Assembly: GCF_001746295.1 (NCBI RefSeq)
Contig: NZ_MJAH01000021.1
Coordinates: forward strand, 1-64,000
Direction of reading: 5' to 3'
DNA: 64,000 bases
Source of the DNA: Streptomyces sp. LUP47B
GTDB lineage: Bacteria > Actinomycetota > Actinomycetes > Streptomycetales > Streptomycetaceae
Shown: positions 34,066 to 41,561 of the stretch, piece by piece
Numbering within the stretch: the first letter of the stretch is position 1
How the letters are laid out: every line of letters begins with the position of its first letter
Translations under genes and position numbers: made by a program
Notes under the pieces: generated by a model
Seen by the model: only the letters and a program-made list of their open reading frames with translations
Database searches by the model: none
Told to the model about the DNA's origin: nothing

Positions 34066-34566
34066 TCAGTCGACGGCCTTCGCGGACTCGATGATCACCG
34101 GCTGCGTGGGCACGTCACCGTGACCGCGGCTGCTGCCGGTCCGCACGCCCTTGATCTTGTCGACGACGTCCTGACCTTCGACGACCTTGGCGAACACGGT
34201 GTAACCCCAGCCGTTCGGGCTCTTGGCCGTGAAGTTGAGGAACTCGTTGTCCGAGACGTTGATGAAGAACTGCGCGGTCGCCGAGTGCGGGTCGCTGGTG
34301 CGCGCCATCGCCACGGTGTACGCGGTGTTCTTCAGACCGTTGTCGGCCTCGTTCGGGACCGGTGCGAGCGTGGGCTTCTGCACCATGTCCGGGGTGAAGC
34401 CACCGCCCTGGACCATGAAGCCGTTGATCACCCGGTGGAAGATCGTGCCGTCGTAGTGCCCGTTGCCGACGTACTTCAGGAAGTTCTCGACGGTCTTGGG
34501 CGCCTCGGCGTCGGCGAGCTCGAGGACGATACGGCCGAAATTAGTGGTCAGCTCGACCCTGGACAT
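34066..34566 (-). CDS. Cyclophilin-type peptidyl-prolyl cis-trans isomerase
   Basis: A 166-residue cytoplasmic cyclophilin: VELTTNFGRIVLELADAEAP, the catalytic stretch TIFHRVINGFMVQGGGF (Arg and Phe of the active site) and ATAQFFINVSDNEFLNF. It has the normal short bacterial length and no signal peptide. It accelerates proline isomerisation during folding. ATG at 34564-34566 (MSRVELTTN) has a GGGA-type ribosome site. It shares only a convergent terminator with ku. Confidence 0.95.
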   Translation of the reverse strand: MSRVELTTNFGRIVLELADAEAPKTVENFLKYVGNGHYDGTIFHRVINGFMVQGGGFTPDMVQKPTLAPVPNEADNGLKNTAYTVAMARTSDPHSATAQFFINVSDNEFLNFTAKSPNGWGYTVFAKVVEGQDVVDKIKGVRTGSSRGHGDVPTQPVIIESAKAVD

Positions 34567-34651
34567 GGGAATCGTCCCTTTCTGGTGGGGCATGACCGAA
34601 GCATCTTGTCACACGGCTGCCCAGGCCCGGCGGCTCGGCGGCCTCACGTCC

Positions 34652-35044
34652 TCACGGCTGAGGCGATGTCCGGGGGGAGTCCCCGGGCGCGTTCCCGGTC
34701 ATGTTGCCCGAGGGCGTCGGAACGGCCGACGGTCGGGAGGGGACGGGCGACGGCGGTGCCGGGCCCGTGGTGGTGGGCGGGGGGCTGCTCACCGGGGCCA
34801 TCGGGACCGAGGAGCGGTCGGGCTCCGTGCCGGGCAGGGCGGCCACCGCCCCGGCCGTGAGGACGGCGGCCACCAGCGCTCCCACGGCGCCCGAGACCGC
34901 CGTACGACGGCGTAGGATCCGTCGGCCGCCGGCAACGGCCGCGTCGGTGACGCTGGGCAGGACCGGCTCCCGCGAGCCGTCGAGGATGGCCTCGAAGGCG
35001 CCCCGCACGCGACCGCTCTCCCCGTACTCGTCCGAGTCGTACAT
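34652..35044 (-). CDS. Membrane protein encoded with an ECF sigma factor
   Basis: A 130-residue single-pass protein: hydrophilic N-terminus MYDSDEYGESGRVRGAFEAI, membrane segment AVSGAVGALVAAVLTAGAVA (about 53-72), then an external Pro/Ser/Thr-rich tail (SSPPPTTTGPAPPSPVPSRP). It starts eight bases after the sigma factor stop with GAGG upstream, so it is in the same operon. The position suggests an anti-sigma-like or accessory role, but no zinc-binding HxxxCxxC anti-sigma motif is present, so the role is unproven. Confidence 0.75.
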   Translation of the reverse strand: MYDSDEYGESGRVRGAFEAILDGSREPVLPSVTDAAVAGGRRILRRRTAVSGAVGALVAAVLTAGAVAALPGTEPDRSSVPMAPVSSPPPTTTGPAPPSPVPSRPSAVPTPSGNMTGNAPGDSPRTSPQP

Positions 35045-35052
35045 CTGCCGCC

Positions 35053-35592
35053 TCACCTCCCGCTCGTCTCGCCCGCGAGACCCTCGACGAGCCCGCGCAG
35101 CCGGACCAGCCCGCGGGCGCTCTGGCTCTTGACCGTGCCCGGTGTCACGCGCAGCGCCTCGGCGGTCTGCTCCACGCTCCAGTCCTCCCAGAACCGCAGT
35201 ACCAGGACCGCCCGGTAGCGGGGCGGCAGTTCCATCAGCGCGGCCTGCATCACCAGCCGCAGCTCGGGCGTGACCGGTGGCTCGGCGGACACCGGCTCGG
35301 GCAGCTCCTCCGTCGGCTCCTCCCGCCGGCTCCGCTTGCGGTACTGGTCGATGAAGACGCGGGTGAGGATCGTACGGGCGTATGCCTCGACGTTGCCGTC
35401 GCGGCGGACCCGGCCCCAGGAGGCGTACAGCTTCATCAGCGTCGTCTGGGTGAGGTCCTGGGCCTGGTGCCAGTCCCCGCACAGCAGATACGCGCTGCGC
35501 CTGAGCTGCCCCTGCCGGGCCTCGGCGAACTCCCGGAACTCCCGCTCCCGGACTGCTTCCCGCACCCGCCGACCCTCCGCCGAACCGATCAC
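35053..35592 (-). CDS. ECF RNA polymerase sigma factor (SigE-type family)
   Basis: A 179-residue sigma factor with region 2 (FREFAEARQGQLRRSAYLLC, WHQAQDLTQTTLMKLYASWG) and region 4 (ALMELPPRYRAVLVLRFWED, SVEQTAEALRVTPGTVKSQS). This pattern is that of the SigE-family ECF sigma factors of actinobacteria. GTG 35590-35592 is chosen because AAGGA lies eight bases upstream and the protein then begins close to region 2. It is divergent from the SPVPS-repeat gene, a possible target, and coupled with the membrane protein downstream. Confidence 0.9.
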   Translation of the reverse strand: MIGSAEGRRVREAVREREFREFAEARQGQLRRSAYLLCGDWHQAQDLTQTTLMKLYASWGRVRRDGNVEAYARTILTRVFIDQYRKRSRREEPTEELPEPVSAEPPVTPELRLVMQAALMELPPRYRAVLVLRFWEDWSVEQTAEALRVTPGTVKSQSARGLVRLRGLVEGLAGETSGR

Positions 35593-35734
35593 ACCTGTCC
35601 TTGAGAGGTACGGCGAGGGGCGCTGCGAGGTTGCACGCCCCCGGAAGAAAAGTTTCCGGGCGCCGCGTGCAACCCGTCCCGGCCGGTGTCCCGTACTCCT
35701 CTCACGCAACCGACACCCCGACAGAGGAGCAGTT

Positions 35735-36133
35735 TTGACGAAGCGTCATGGCATCCGAACCACCCGCCGCCTGGTGATCGGCGTCGTCGCGGGAAGCGCC
35801 GTGGCCGTGGCGGGCTGGGCCGCCGTCGCAGGCGCCGCGACCGGCTCCACCACGCCGAAGCCGACGCCGGCCTCGGCATCCGAGGCTCCTTCGGCCGTCC
35901 CCTCGCCCGTGCCTTCCCCCGTGCCGTCGAAACGGCCGTCCGAGCCGAGCCCGGTACCGTCCGCGCCGAGGACCGCGCCGAGCCCGGTACCGTCCGCGCC
36001 GGGTACCGCACCGAGCACGGTCCCGACGGTCGTGCCGGACCAGCACGCTTCGACCGTCCCGAGCCCCGTCCCGGCGGAGCCGACCTCCGTACCGAGCCCG
36101 GTCCCGTCGGTCTCCACGAGGCCGTCGAAGTAG
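35735..36133 (+). CDS. Secreted or cell-wall Pro/Ser/Val-rich repeat protein
   Basis: A 132-residue protein with a basic N-terminus (TKRHGIRTTRRL), a hydrophobic signal segment VIGVVAGSAVAVAGWAAVAG, and then a disordered repeat region of SPVPS and TVPSPVP units up to the stop. No enzymatic domain. It starts with TTG (35735-35737) and has AGAGGAG seven bases upstream. Probably exported and extended on the cell surface. Divergent from the ECF sigma factor and so possibly in its regulon. The SPVPS motif is also present in the membrane protein of the sigma operon (PSPVPSRPS). Confidence 0.7.
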   Translation: MTKRHGIRTTRRLVIGVVAGSAVAVAGWAAVAGAATGSTTPKPTPASASEAPSAVPSPVPSPVPSKRPSEPSPVPSAPRTAPSPVPSAPGTAPSTVPTVVPDQHASTVPSPVPAEPTSVPSPVPSVSTRPSK

Positions 36134-36205
36134 GGCCGCCACGGACGACGGGACGGCGTTCCGAGCTGCCGTCCCGTCGTACGGCCAAGTCGTCCTCCTC
36201 CGTGA

Positions 36206-36509
36206 CCCACCGCGCGGTCACGGCGGCGCGAGGTCGTCTGGGCCTGCCGAGCGGTCGTGGTGCCGTTGCGGCGTGCGGCCATGTGTTTTCCGGCGTGCGC
36301 CCGGCTCGATTCGGGTGTTGTCGGAAGGCGCACCGCGCGGTCACGGTGGAGGCGGCGGCGAGGGTGACCGGGCCCGGGCCGTGCGGTCGTGGTGCCGTTG
36401 CGGCGTGCGGTCACGTGTTTTTGCGGCGTGCGCTCGGCTTGGGCCGGGTGTTGTCGGAAGGCCCCGTCGCGCGGTTACAGCGGCGAGGGTGACCGGGTGC
36501 GCCGCGCGG
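36206..36509. repeat. Degenerate tandem repeat (about 113-135 bp) running into the acyltransferase 3' end
   Basis: Three landmarks recur. ACCGCGCGGTCACGG-type boxes lie at 36209, 36332, 36466 and 36501; GCCGTTGCGGCGT at 36262, 36394 and 36517; TGTCGGAAGGC at 36319, 36452 and 36565. The last copies are inside the acyltransferase gene, whose stop codon (36510-36512) falls within a GGTCACGG box. The array is therefore made of degraded copies of that gene's tail plus its downstream spacer. The stretch 36134-36205 before it holds nothing recognisable. Confidence 0.8.
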
Positions 36510-37610
36510 TCACGGCGCCGTTGCGGCGTATGGCCGCTCACCTCGTCCCGGTGGGGCCGTGGGCTGTCGGAAGGCCCACCGCATGTCCGGTTCCACCAGG
36601 CCTCGCAGGGCGCGTCGGACCGGTGGGGTGCACAGGGCGGTCACGAGGGCGGCGGCGACGAGGGCGGCCGCGGCCGTGCCGAGCGGGTCGTGGACCCAGG
36701 TGGGCCCGTACCAGCCCCAGAAGCGGGCTCCCTGGATGAGGAAGCCGTGCAGCAGATAGCCGTAGAGCGTGCCCGCGCCCAGGACCGTGAACCAGGTCCG
36801 CCGCCCGGGCACCAGGGCGAGGAAGCACCCGACGAGGACCAGCGAGCAGCCGAAGGTGACCAGCGTCATCGCCGGCCCTGACCAGGCGGGCGCACCCAGT
36901 TCCTGGGCGCTGTCCCGGTGGTAGAACCAGGCCCCGCTCATCCGCGGCACCGCCCAGTAGGCCAGCGCGAGGGCGACCGCGAACACCGGCAGGGCCGCCA
37001 GCCGTACGGTCCGCCGACGGACCAGGCGGAAGTGCTCCGGCTTCAGACACAGACCCAGCACGAAGTACGGCAGGAACTGCAGGACCCGCTGAAGGTCGAG
37101 GTCGTCGCCGATGGAGGGCGTGAGGGTGGCGAGCATCGCCACGGCCAGGGCCAGCGGCACCGGATGACGCACCCGCTGCCACAGGGGAGTGGTCAGCCGC
37201 CACACGAACAGCGCCACCAGGAACCACGTCAGGTACAGCGGATCCAGCAGACTCACCGGCCGGTCCGGCACCCGGTCCGTCCACCGGGTGAAGAACGTGT
37301 ACGCCGTCTCGAACACGACGTACGGCACGACCAGCCCGGTCACCAGCCTCCGCAGCCGCTGCGGGCCGGCGTCGAAGTTCCGCGAGAAATACCCGGAGAC
37401 GACGATGAACGCGGGCATGTGAAAGGCGTACACGAGCAGGTACAGCGCCGAGACACCCCGGCTCCCGTCCCGCAACGGCTCCCACGCGTGTCCCACAGCG
37501 ACCAGCACGATCGCCAGATACTTGATGTTGTCGAAGTAGGCGTCGCGCTCCGCCGGACGCTGCGCTGCGGGTCTTACCCGAGGGGCGACTGTGACAAGTT
37601 GCTCGTGCAT
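36510..37610 (-). CDS. Acyltransferase-3 family membrane protein
   Basis: A 366-residue polytopic protein of the OafA/acyltransferase-3 type: RDAYFDNIKYLAIVLVAVGH at the first helix with the expected His, then YAFHMPAFIVVSGYFSRNFD, FLVALFVWRLTTPLWQRV, FLPYFVLGLCLKPEHF and LGAGTLYGYLLHGFLIQGAR. About ten membrane segments. These proteins transfer acyl groups to sugars or antibiotics on the membrane. ATG 37608-37610 (MHEQLVTVAPRV). The last residues (AFRQPTAPPGRGERPYAATA) are part of the repeat unit duplicated downstream. Confidence 0.9.
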   Translation of the reverse strand: MHEQLVTVAPRVRPAAQRPAERDAYFDNIKYLAIVLVAVGHAWEPLRDGSRGVSALYLLVYAFHMPAFIVVSGYFSRNFDAGPQRLRRLVTGLVVPYVVFETAYTFFTRWTDRVPDRPVSLLDPLYLTWFLVALFVWRLTTPLWQRVRHPVPLALAVAMLATLTPSIGDDLDLQRVLQFLPYFVLGLCLKPEHFRLVRRRTVRLAALPVFAVALALAYWAVPRMSGAWFYHRDSAQELGAPAWSGPAMTLVTFGCSLVLVGCFLALVPGRRTWFTVLGAGTLYGYLLHGFLIQGARFWGWYGPTWVHDPLGTAAAALVAAALVTALCTPPVRRALRGLVEPDMRWAFRQPTAPPGRGERPYAATAP

Positions 37611-37723
37611 CCGGGGCGTCTCACCAATCCGGAGCGGCCCAAACTCCGTATCCGAGTGCTGGCTGTGCCCCGCTGGGTGCGCGCAGGCACGTCGGGTGAT
37701 CGGCGCCCCGGCCCGCCGGCGGT

Positions 37724-38614
37724 TCACGGCAGGGGCGTGCCGCCGGTCGCGTTGAGGATCTCCGCGGTGACGAAGCTCGCCTGCTGAGAGGCCAGGTAGA
37801 CGTACGCCGGGGCCAGCTCGGCGGGCTGGGCCGGACGGCCCAGCGGGCTCTGCTTGCCGAACTCCACGGTGTCGGGCAGCGTCGCGGGGATCAGCGGCGT
37901 CCACACCGGACCCGGCGCGACCGCGTTGACGCGGATGCCGCGCTCCGCGAGCATCTGGGCCAGCCCCTGGGTGAAGGTCACGATCGCGCCCTTCGTCATC
38001 GCGTAGTCCAGCAGGTGCGGACTGGGCTTGTACGCCTGCACGGACGTGGAGTTGATGACGCTGCCGCCCTCCGGGATGTGCGGCACGGCGAACTTGGTCA
38101 GCCAGAACATCCCGTACAGGTTCGTGCGCATGACCCGGTCGAACTGCTCGGTCGTAATGGCCTCGATGCCGTCCGGCTGCGACATCTGGAACGCCGCGTT
38201 GTTCACCAGCACGTCGATGCGCCCGAACTCGGAGACCGCGCGCTCCACCAGCGCCCGGCAGTTGTCCTCCTCACGGATGTCGCAGGAGACGGCGACCGCC
38301 TTGCGGCCGGCGTCCTCGACGAGGCGGGACGTCTCACGCGCGTCGTCCGCCTCCTCCTCCAGATGGGTGAACAGCACGTCGGCGCCCTCCCGGGCGAAGG
38401 CCAGCGCCACCGCCCGCCCGATGCCGGAGTCCCCACCCGTGATGACGGTCTTGCGGCCCTCCAGCCGGCCGCTGCCGCGGTAGGACTCCTCGCCATGATC
38501 GGGCGGCGGGTCCATCGGCCCCGTCCAGCCCGGGTGCGGCTGGTCCTGCGCCGGAAACTCCGGACGCGGGTGCTGAGTCGTCGGGTCCTGCTGGGTGTGC
38601 TGTTGTTCGGTCAC
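37724..38614 (-). CDS. Short-chain dehydrogenase/reductase, stress-type
   Basis: A 296-residue SDR with a hydrophilic N-terminal extension rich in Gln, His and Pro. NAD(P) binding at TVITGGDSGIGRAVALAFAR, the structural NNAAFQM, the catalytic Ser in GGSVINSTSVQAY and Tyr-Lys in LLDYAMTKGAIVTFTQGLAQ. This long-N-terminus type is common among general stress SDRs (YghA/YhdF/Ycd-like). GTG start 38612-38614 has GAGGAGG five bases upstream. It is divergent from a hemerythrin gene across 291 bp. Substrate not known. Confidence 0.93.
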   Translation of the reverse strand: MTEQQHTQQDPTTQHPRPEFPAQDQPHPGWTGPMDPPPDHGEESYRGSGRLEGRKTVITGGDSGIGRAVALAFAREGADVLFTHLEEEADDARETSRLVEDAGRKAVAVSCDIREEDNCRALVERAVSEFGRIDVLVNNAAFQMSQPDGIEAITTEQFDRVMRTNLYGMFWLTKFAVPHIPEGGSVINSTSVQAYKPSPHLLDYAMTKGAIVTFTQGLAQMLAERGIRVNAVAPGPVWTPLIPATLPDTVEFGKQSPLGRPAQPAELAPAYVYLASQQASFVTAEILNATGGTPLP

Positions 38615-38714
38615 GACAGCCTCCTCAACGCCGGCGGATTCGGACGAACCAGCGAGTTCCCGCCCCGCACCACCCGAAAAGCCCCGGGTAAGGCTGTCGC
38701 GTCGGCTGTCGTCG

Positions 38715-38739
38715 GTTTGTGCGGGGCGGCGGCAGGTAC
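38715..38739 (+). promoter_or_regulatory. Candidate SigB/SigH-type promoter upstream of the hemerythrin gene
   Basis: GTTT (38715-38718) and AGGTAC (38734-38739) are separated by 15 bases, close to the stress-sigma consensus GTTT-N15/16-GGGTAC. It is 170 bp upstream of the hemerythrin ATG. Two further GGCAGGTAT elements (at about 38812 and 38871) lie nearer the gene. Experimental confirmation is lacking. Confidence 0.35.
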
Positions 38740-38905
38740 CCGCACGGCAGGAGCGGCGCACACAGCCGAGCCCACATGACGAAGATCGGCAAGGCGATCG
38801 ATGGCAGGTATTCCGCCTCGGCCACCGGAGTGAAGTGGCGGACCGGCGTGAGGCCGTCGGTACGCGCGTGGCAGGTATCTGGAAACGACAAGCACTGGAG
38901 AACCC

Positions 38906-39469
38906 ATGGGACACGGCGGAAACGTCATCCAGGAACTGACGACGGACCACCGCGAGGTGGACGACCTCTTCGCGCAGATCGAAGCGCTGCCGGGAGCCGA
39001 CGAGAAGCGACGTGAACTGGCCGACAAGCTCACCATGGAGCTGATCCGGCACTCGGTGGCCGAGGAGGAGTACCTCTACCCGGCGGTGCGCCGGTACGTC
39101 GACGGGGGAGACGACCTCGCCGACAAGGAGATCGCCGACCACGCAGAAGTCGAGCGCATGCTCAAGGAACTCGAAGGCTGCCGGCCCGGCGACGGGAACT
39201 TCGACACCCTGATCCTGCGGCTGAAGAACTCCGTCACGGCGCATGTCAGCGACGAGGAGAACAGGCTCTTCCCGATGCTGGCCGAGGTCAGTTCCGCCGA
39301 GGCTCTGGCGGAACTCGGCGAGAAGGTCCGCTCGGCCAAGCAGCACGCTCCCACCCGCCCGCACCCGTCCGCGCCGGACACTCCGCCCGCGAACAAACTC
39401 CTCGCACCCGGCGCCGGCATGGTCGACCGCCTGCGCGACATGCTCACCGGCCGCGGAAAGCAGGACTGA
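38906..39469 (+). CDS. Hemerythrin HHE-domain protein
   Basis: A 187-residue cytoplasmic protein: four-helix bundle with His ligands in ELTTDHREVDDLFAQIE, LIRHSVAEEEYLYPAVRR, IADHAEVERMLKELEG and VTAHVSDEENRLFPMLAEV, the HHE pattern binding a di-iron centre. Hemerythrins bind oxygen or nitric oxide, or sense redox state. A Pro-rich tail follows, ending in a short amphipathic segment (AGMVDRLRDMLTGRG). ATG with GGAG six bases upstream. Divergent from a stress-type SDR, and the intergenic region has stress-sigma-like promoter elements. Confidence 0.9.
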   Translation: MGHGGNVIQELTTDHREVDDLFAQIEALPGADEKRRELADKLTMELIRHSVAEEEYLYPAVRRYVDGGDDLADKEIADHAEVERMLKELEGCRPGDGNFDTLILRLKNSVTAHVSDEENRLFPMLAEVSSAEALAELGEKVRSAKQHAPTRPHPSAPDTPPANKLLAPGAGMVDRLRDMLTGRGKQD

Positions 39470-39656
39470 CGCACTGACAGCGCCTTCATCCCTGACGGCC
39501 TCGGACGAGCCGGGACACGTGAAGGTCGGCGGTGGACGGAGGACCACGCGGCTCGACCTGCTCGACTCCTCCTACGTATCCGTTTGACACGTCGAACGGT
39601 CGGTCCCGACGCCGAACGGACCCGCTCGACTCAACGACCTGCTCACCGCGGCCCGG

Positions 39657-40478
39657 TCACCGAGGGTGCGTGATGCCGGGGATGCCGGCGGCGGAGGGGT
39701 GGGCGTGGGCCGCTTGCAGGAGTCTCGCGGCGCCGCGGACCGCCGCGGTGTGCGGAGCGGGAACGGACCGCACGGGAGCGCGGAGCCGGTGGCTGAGGGC
39801 ATAGGTGACGTTCGGTTGCAGCGCGCCCCCACCGGCGAGGAGAGCGCCCCGCCGGAGGGCGTCGAGCGTCTGGGAGGTGCGGTCCTGGTCCAGCATGGCG
39901 GTCACCATCGCGACGACCGCGTCAGTGATCCGTGCAGGCGGGGTGAGGCCGTCCAGGTCGCCGGTGCCCAGGGCGGTGTGGCGGGCGTCGGTCACCGCGC
40001 CGTCGGCCAGGAGCGTGACCTCGGTGAGGTGGGCGCCGATGTCCAGGACGAGCAGGGGATGCGTCAGGTCGGCGTCCGCGGCCATGGCCACAGCGCGCGC
40101 GGTGGGGACGGTCAGTACCGTGCGCGGGCGCAGGACCTCCACGGCGGTGCGGGCTTCGGCCCGGTAGGCCAGGCCGCCCAGTACGGGTGTGGCCAGGATG
40201 AGCAAGGGGCTGCCGAAGCGGGGCAGGCGGTGGCCGAGCAGCCGGTTCAGCATGCGGGCGGTTCCGGGGGTGTCGACGATGGTGCCGCGCTGGATGGGGT
40301 GAGTGGCGCTGTCGCCCGCGGCGGTCACCGTGGGCACGTCGAGGATGCTTCGCCGTCCGGACATCCAGGCACGGGTGCGGGCGCTGCCCAGGTCGAGGGC
40401 GATGCCGGTGCACTGTCGGCACCAGGGCCACGGTCGGTGCCGGGCCGCCACGGGACGGGGACTGGGGGCGGTGGTCAT
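39657..40478 (-). CDS. Actin-like ATPase, short MreB/Mbl homologue
   Basis: A 273-residue protein of the actin/MreB fold. Phosphate-1 motif GIALDLGSARTRAW, LNRLLGHRLPRFGSPLLILA, phosphate-2 LLVLDIGAHLTEVTLLADG and adenosine motif GALLAGGGALQPNV are recognisable. It is about 60-70 residues shorter than MreB and departs from consensus (DLGSART for DLGTANT), so filament formation is uncertain. From memory a short Mbl-like protein with similar neighbours exists in S. coelicolor (SCO6166). Its start (ATG 40476-40478) overlaps the stop of the DksA-like gene upstream (ATGA), giving tight coupling. Confidence 0.8.
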   Translation of the reverse strand: MTTAPSPRPVAARHRPWPWCRQCTGIALDLGSARTRAWMSGRRSILDVPTVTAAGDSATHPIQRGTIVDTPGTARMLNRLLGHRLPRFGSPLLILATPVLGGLAYRAEARTAVEVLRPRTVLTVPTARAVAMAADADLTHPLLVLDIGAHLTEVTLLADGAVTDARHTALGTGDLDGLTPPARITDAVVAMVTAMLDQDRTSQTLDALRRGALLAGGGALQPNVTYALSHRLRAPVRSVPAPHTAAVRGAARLLQAAHAHPSAAGIPGITHPR

Positions 40479-40846
40479 CGGCCCGCCTCCCTGACCTGCT
40501 GGCAGCGTGCGCAGTAGCGGGCCTGCGGCACGATCATCAGTCGTTCGCGGGCGATGGGCCCGCGGCACAGGTGGCAGCTGCCGTACTGGCCCTGGTCCAT
40601 GCGTGTGAGGGCGGCTTCGACGTCGGCCAGGACCATGCGGGCGGAGGCGGCGAGTTGGACGCGGACCTCGATCTGTGAGGAGGCCTGCCGGCCGAGACGC
40701 GCGTCGGCACGGGTCGGTGCGGGGGCAGAGAGCTGTTGCAGCTGTTCCTGGCGGAACAGGCGCTGTTCGTGCAGGTTCGCGCGCAGTGCGGCGAAGTCCT
40801 CGATCGAGAGAGCGGTGTCGCGGTCGTCGATGATCTGGTGGTTCAC
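40475..40846 (-). CDS. DksA/TraR-family zinc-finger protein 1
   Basis: A 123-residue protein with a helical N-terminus and a C4 zinc finger CHLCRGPIARERLMIVPQ followed by CARCQQ. DksA-type proteins enter the RNA polymerase secondary channel. The segment LADVEAALTRMDQGQYGSCH is typical of the family just before the finger. The acidic coiled-coil tip DxxDxA of E. coli DksA is not evident, so action on RNA polymerase may differ. Coupled with the MreB-like gene downstream; 47 bp after the second DksA-like gene. Confidence 0.88.
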   Translation of the reverse strand: MNHQIIDDRDTALSIEDFAALRANLHEQRLFRQEQLQQLSAPAPTRADARLGRQASSQIEVRVQLAASARMVLADVEAALTRMDQGQYGSCHLCRGPIARERLMIVPQARYCARCQQVREAGR

Positions 40847-40893
40847 CGATTCACCCCTTGGGCAGGGCGGAGAGGGAAGGTGGATGGGGGTTG

Positions 40894-41220
40894 TCAGACG
40901 GCGTCGCGCTGGCAGGGCACGCAGAACGGCGTGTAGGGCAGGATTTCCAGGCGTTCGACAGGGATGGGCCTGGTGCAGCTGCGGCAGGTGCCGTAGCTGC
41001 CGTCCTGGACGCGGACGAACGCGGCCTCGATCTCGGTGAGGACTCGTTGCAAGGTGTCCTTGTGCGTGGACGTCACCTGTTCCTCGGCGTCCGTCCCGGC
41101 CTGCCGGATGGCCCGCAGTTGGGTGAGGCGGGCGGCACGTTCGTGTTCGAGGCGCTGGAGGGCCTCGTGCGCCGTCAGCCGCTCACGATGGGCTTCGGTC
41201 TGAGTCGTATCGAGTGACAT
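40894..41220 (-). CDS. DksA/TraR-family zinc-finger protein 2
   Basis: A 108-residue paralogue of the preceding protein: coiled-coil-prone N-terminus ERLTAHEALQRLEHERAARL, then LTEIEAAFVRVQDGSYGTCR and the C4 finger CRSCTRPIPVERLEILPY with a second CxxC in FCVPCQRDAV. Its ATG at 41218-41220 is the first gene of a three-gene minus-strand set (DksA2-DksA1-MreB-like). It is divergent from a NarL-type two-component system across 341 bp with inverted repeats. Function probably regulatory through RNA polymerase, inferred from the family only. Confidence 0.88.
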   Translation of the reverse strand: MSLDTTQTEAHRERLTAHEALQRLEHERAARLTQLRAIRQAGTDAEEQVTSTHKDTLQRVLTEIEAAFVRVQDGSYGTCRSCTRPIPVERLEILPYTPFCVPCQRDAV

Positions 41221-41561
41221 GGCGGATCCTTCTTCCGTGATTCCGTGATTCCGTGATTGGGCGAGGCGATGGCGGCTTCGGCCAGGGAGTCAGGGGCGGC
41301 GGTTCATGCCTCTACCGTGGCCGTGACGCCGCGTAAAACCCATCGGGCGCGATACCCATCTGTGGCATGTCCCGTGGCCCATCACGGCGTGGGCAGGCAA
41401 GGCGCAACGAAATGGGCATTGGAGCCCATGGCCGTGAGGACCGGCAGCGGGCAGCCTGGACGGCAGACCGGTCAGGACCCGTGAACGCAGCTGACGCTCG
41501 GGGTGCGCGGTGACCGACAGTAGAGACAGCGCCGTGTCACACGGAGAGAGGCGTCATCCCG
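41221..41561. promoter_or_regulatory. Divergent control region with CCCAT/ATGGG palindromes
   Basis: No gene. TTCCGTGA is repeated three times in tandem (41233-41256). From about 41340 to 41430 there are five CCCAT or ATGGG pentamers. One pair forms the perfect palindrome ATGGGC-ATTGGA-GCCCAT (41412-41429), and another nearby forms GCCCA-N8-TGGGC. The region serves both the DksA/MreB-like set and the two-component system, so the NarL-type regulator is a candidate binder. Confidence 0.5.
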
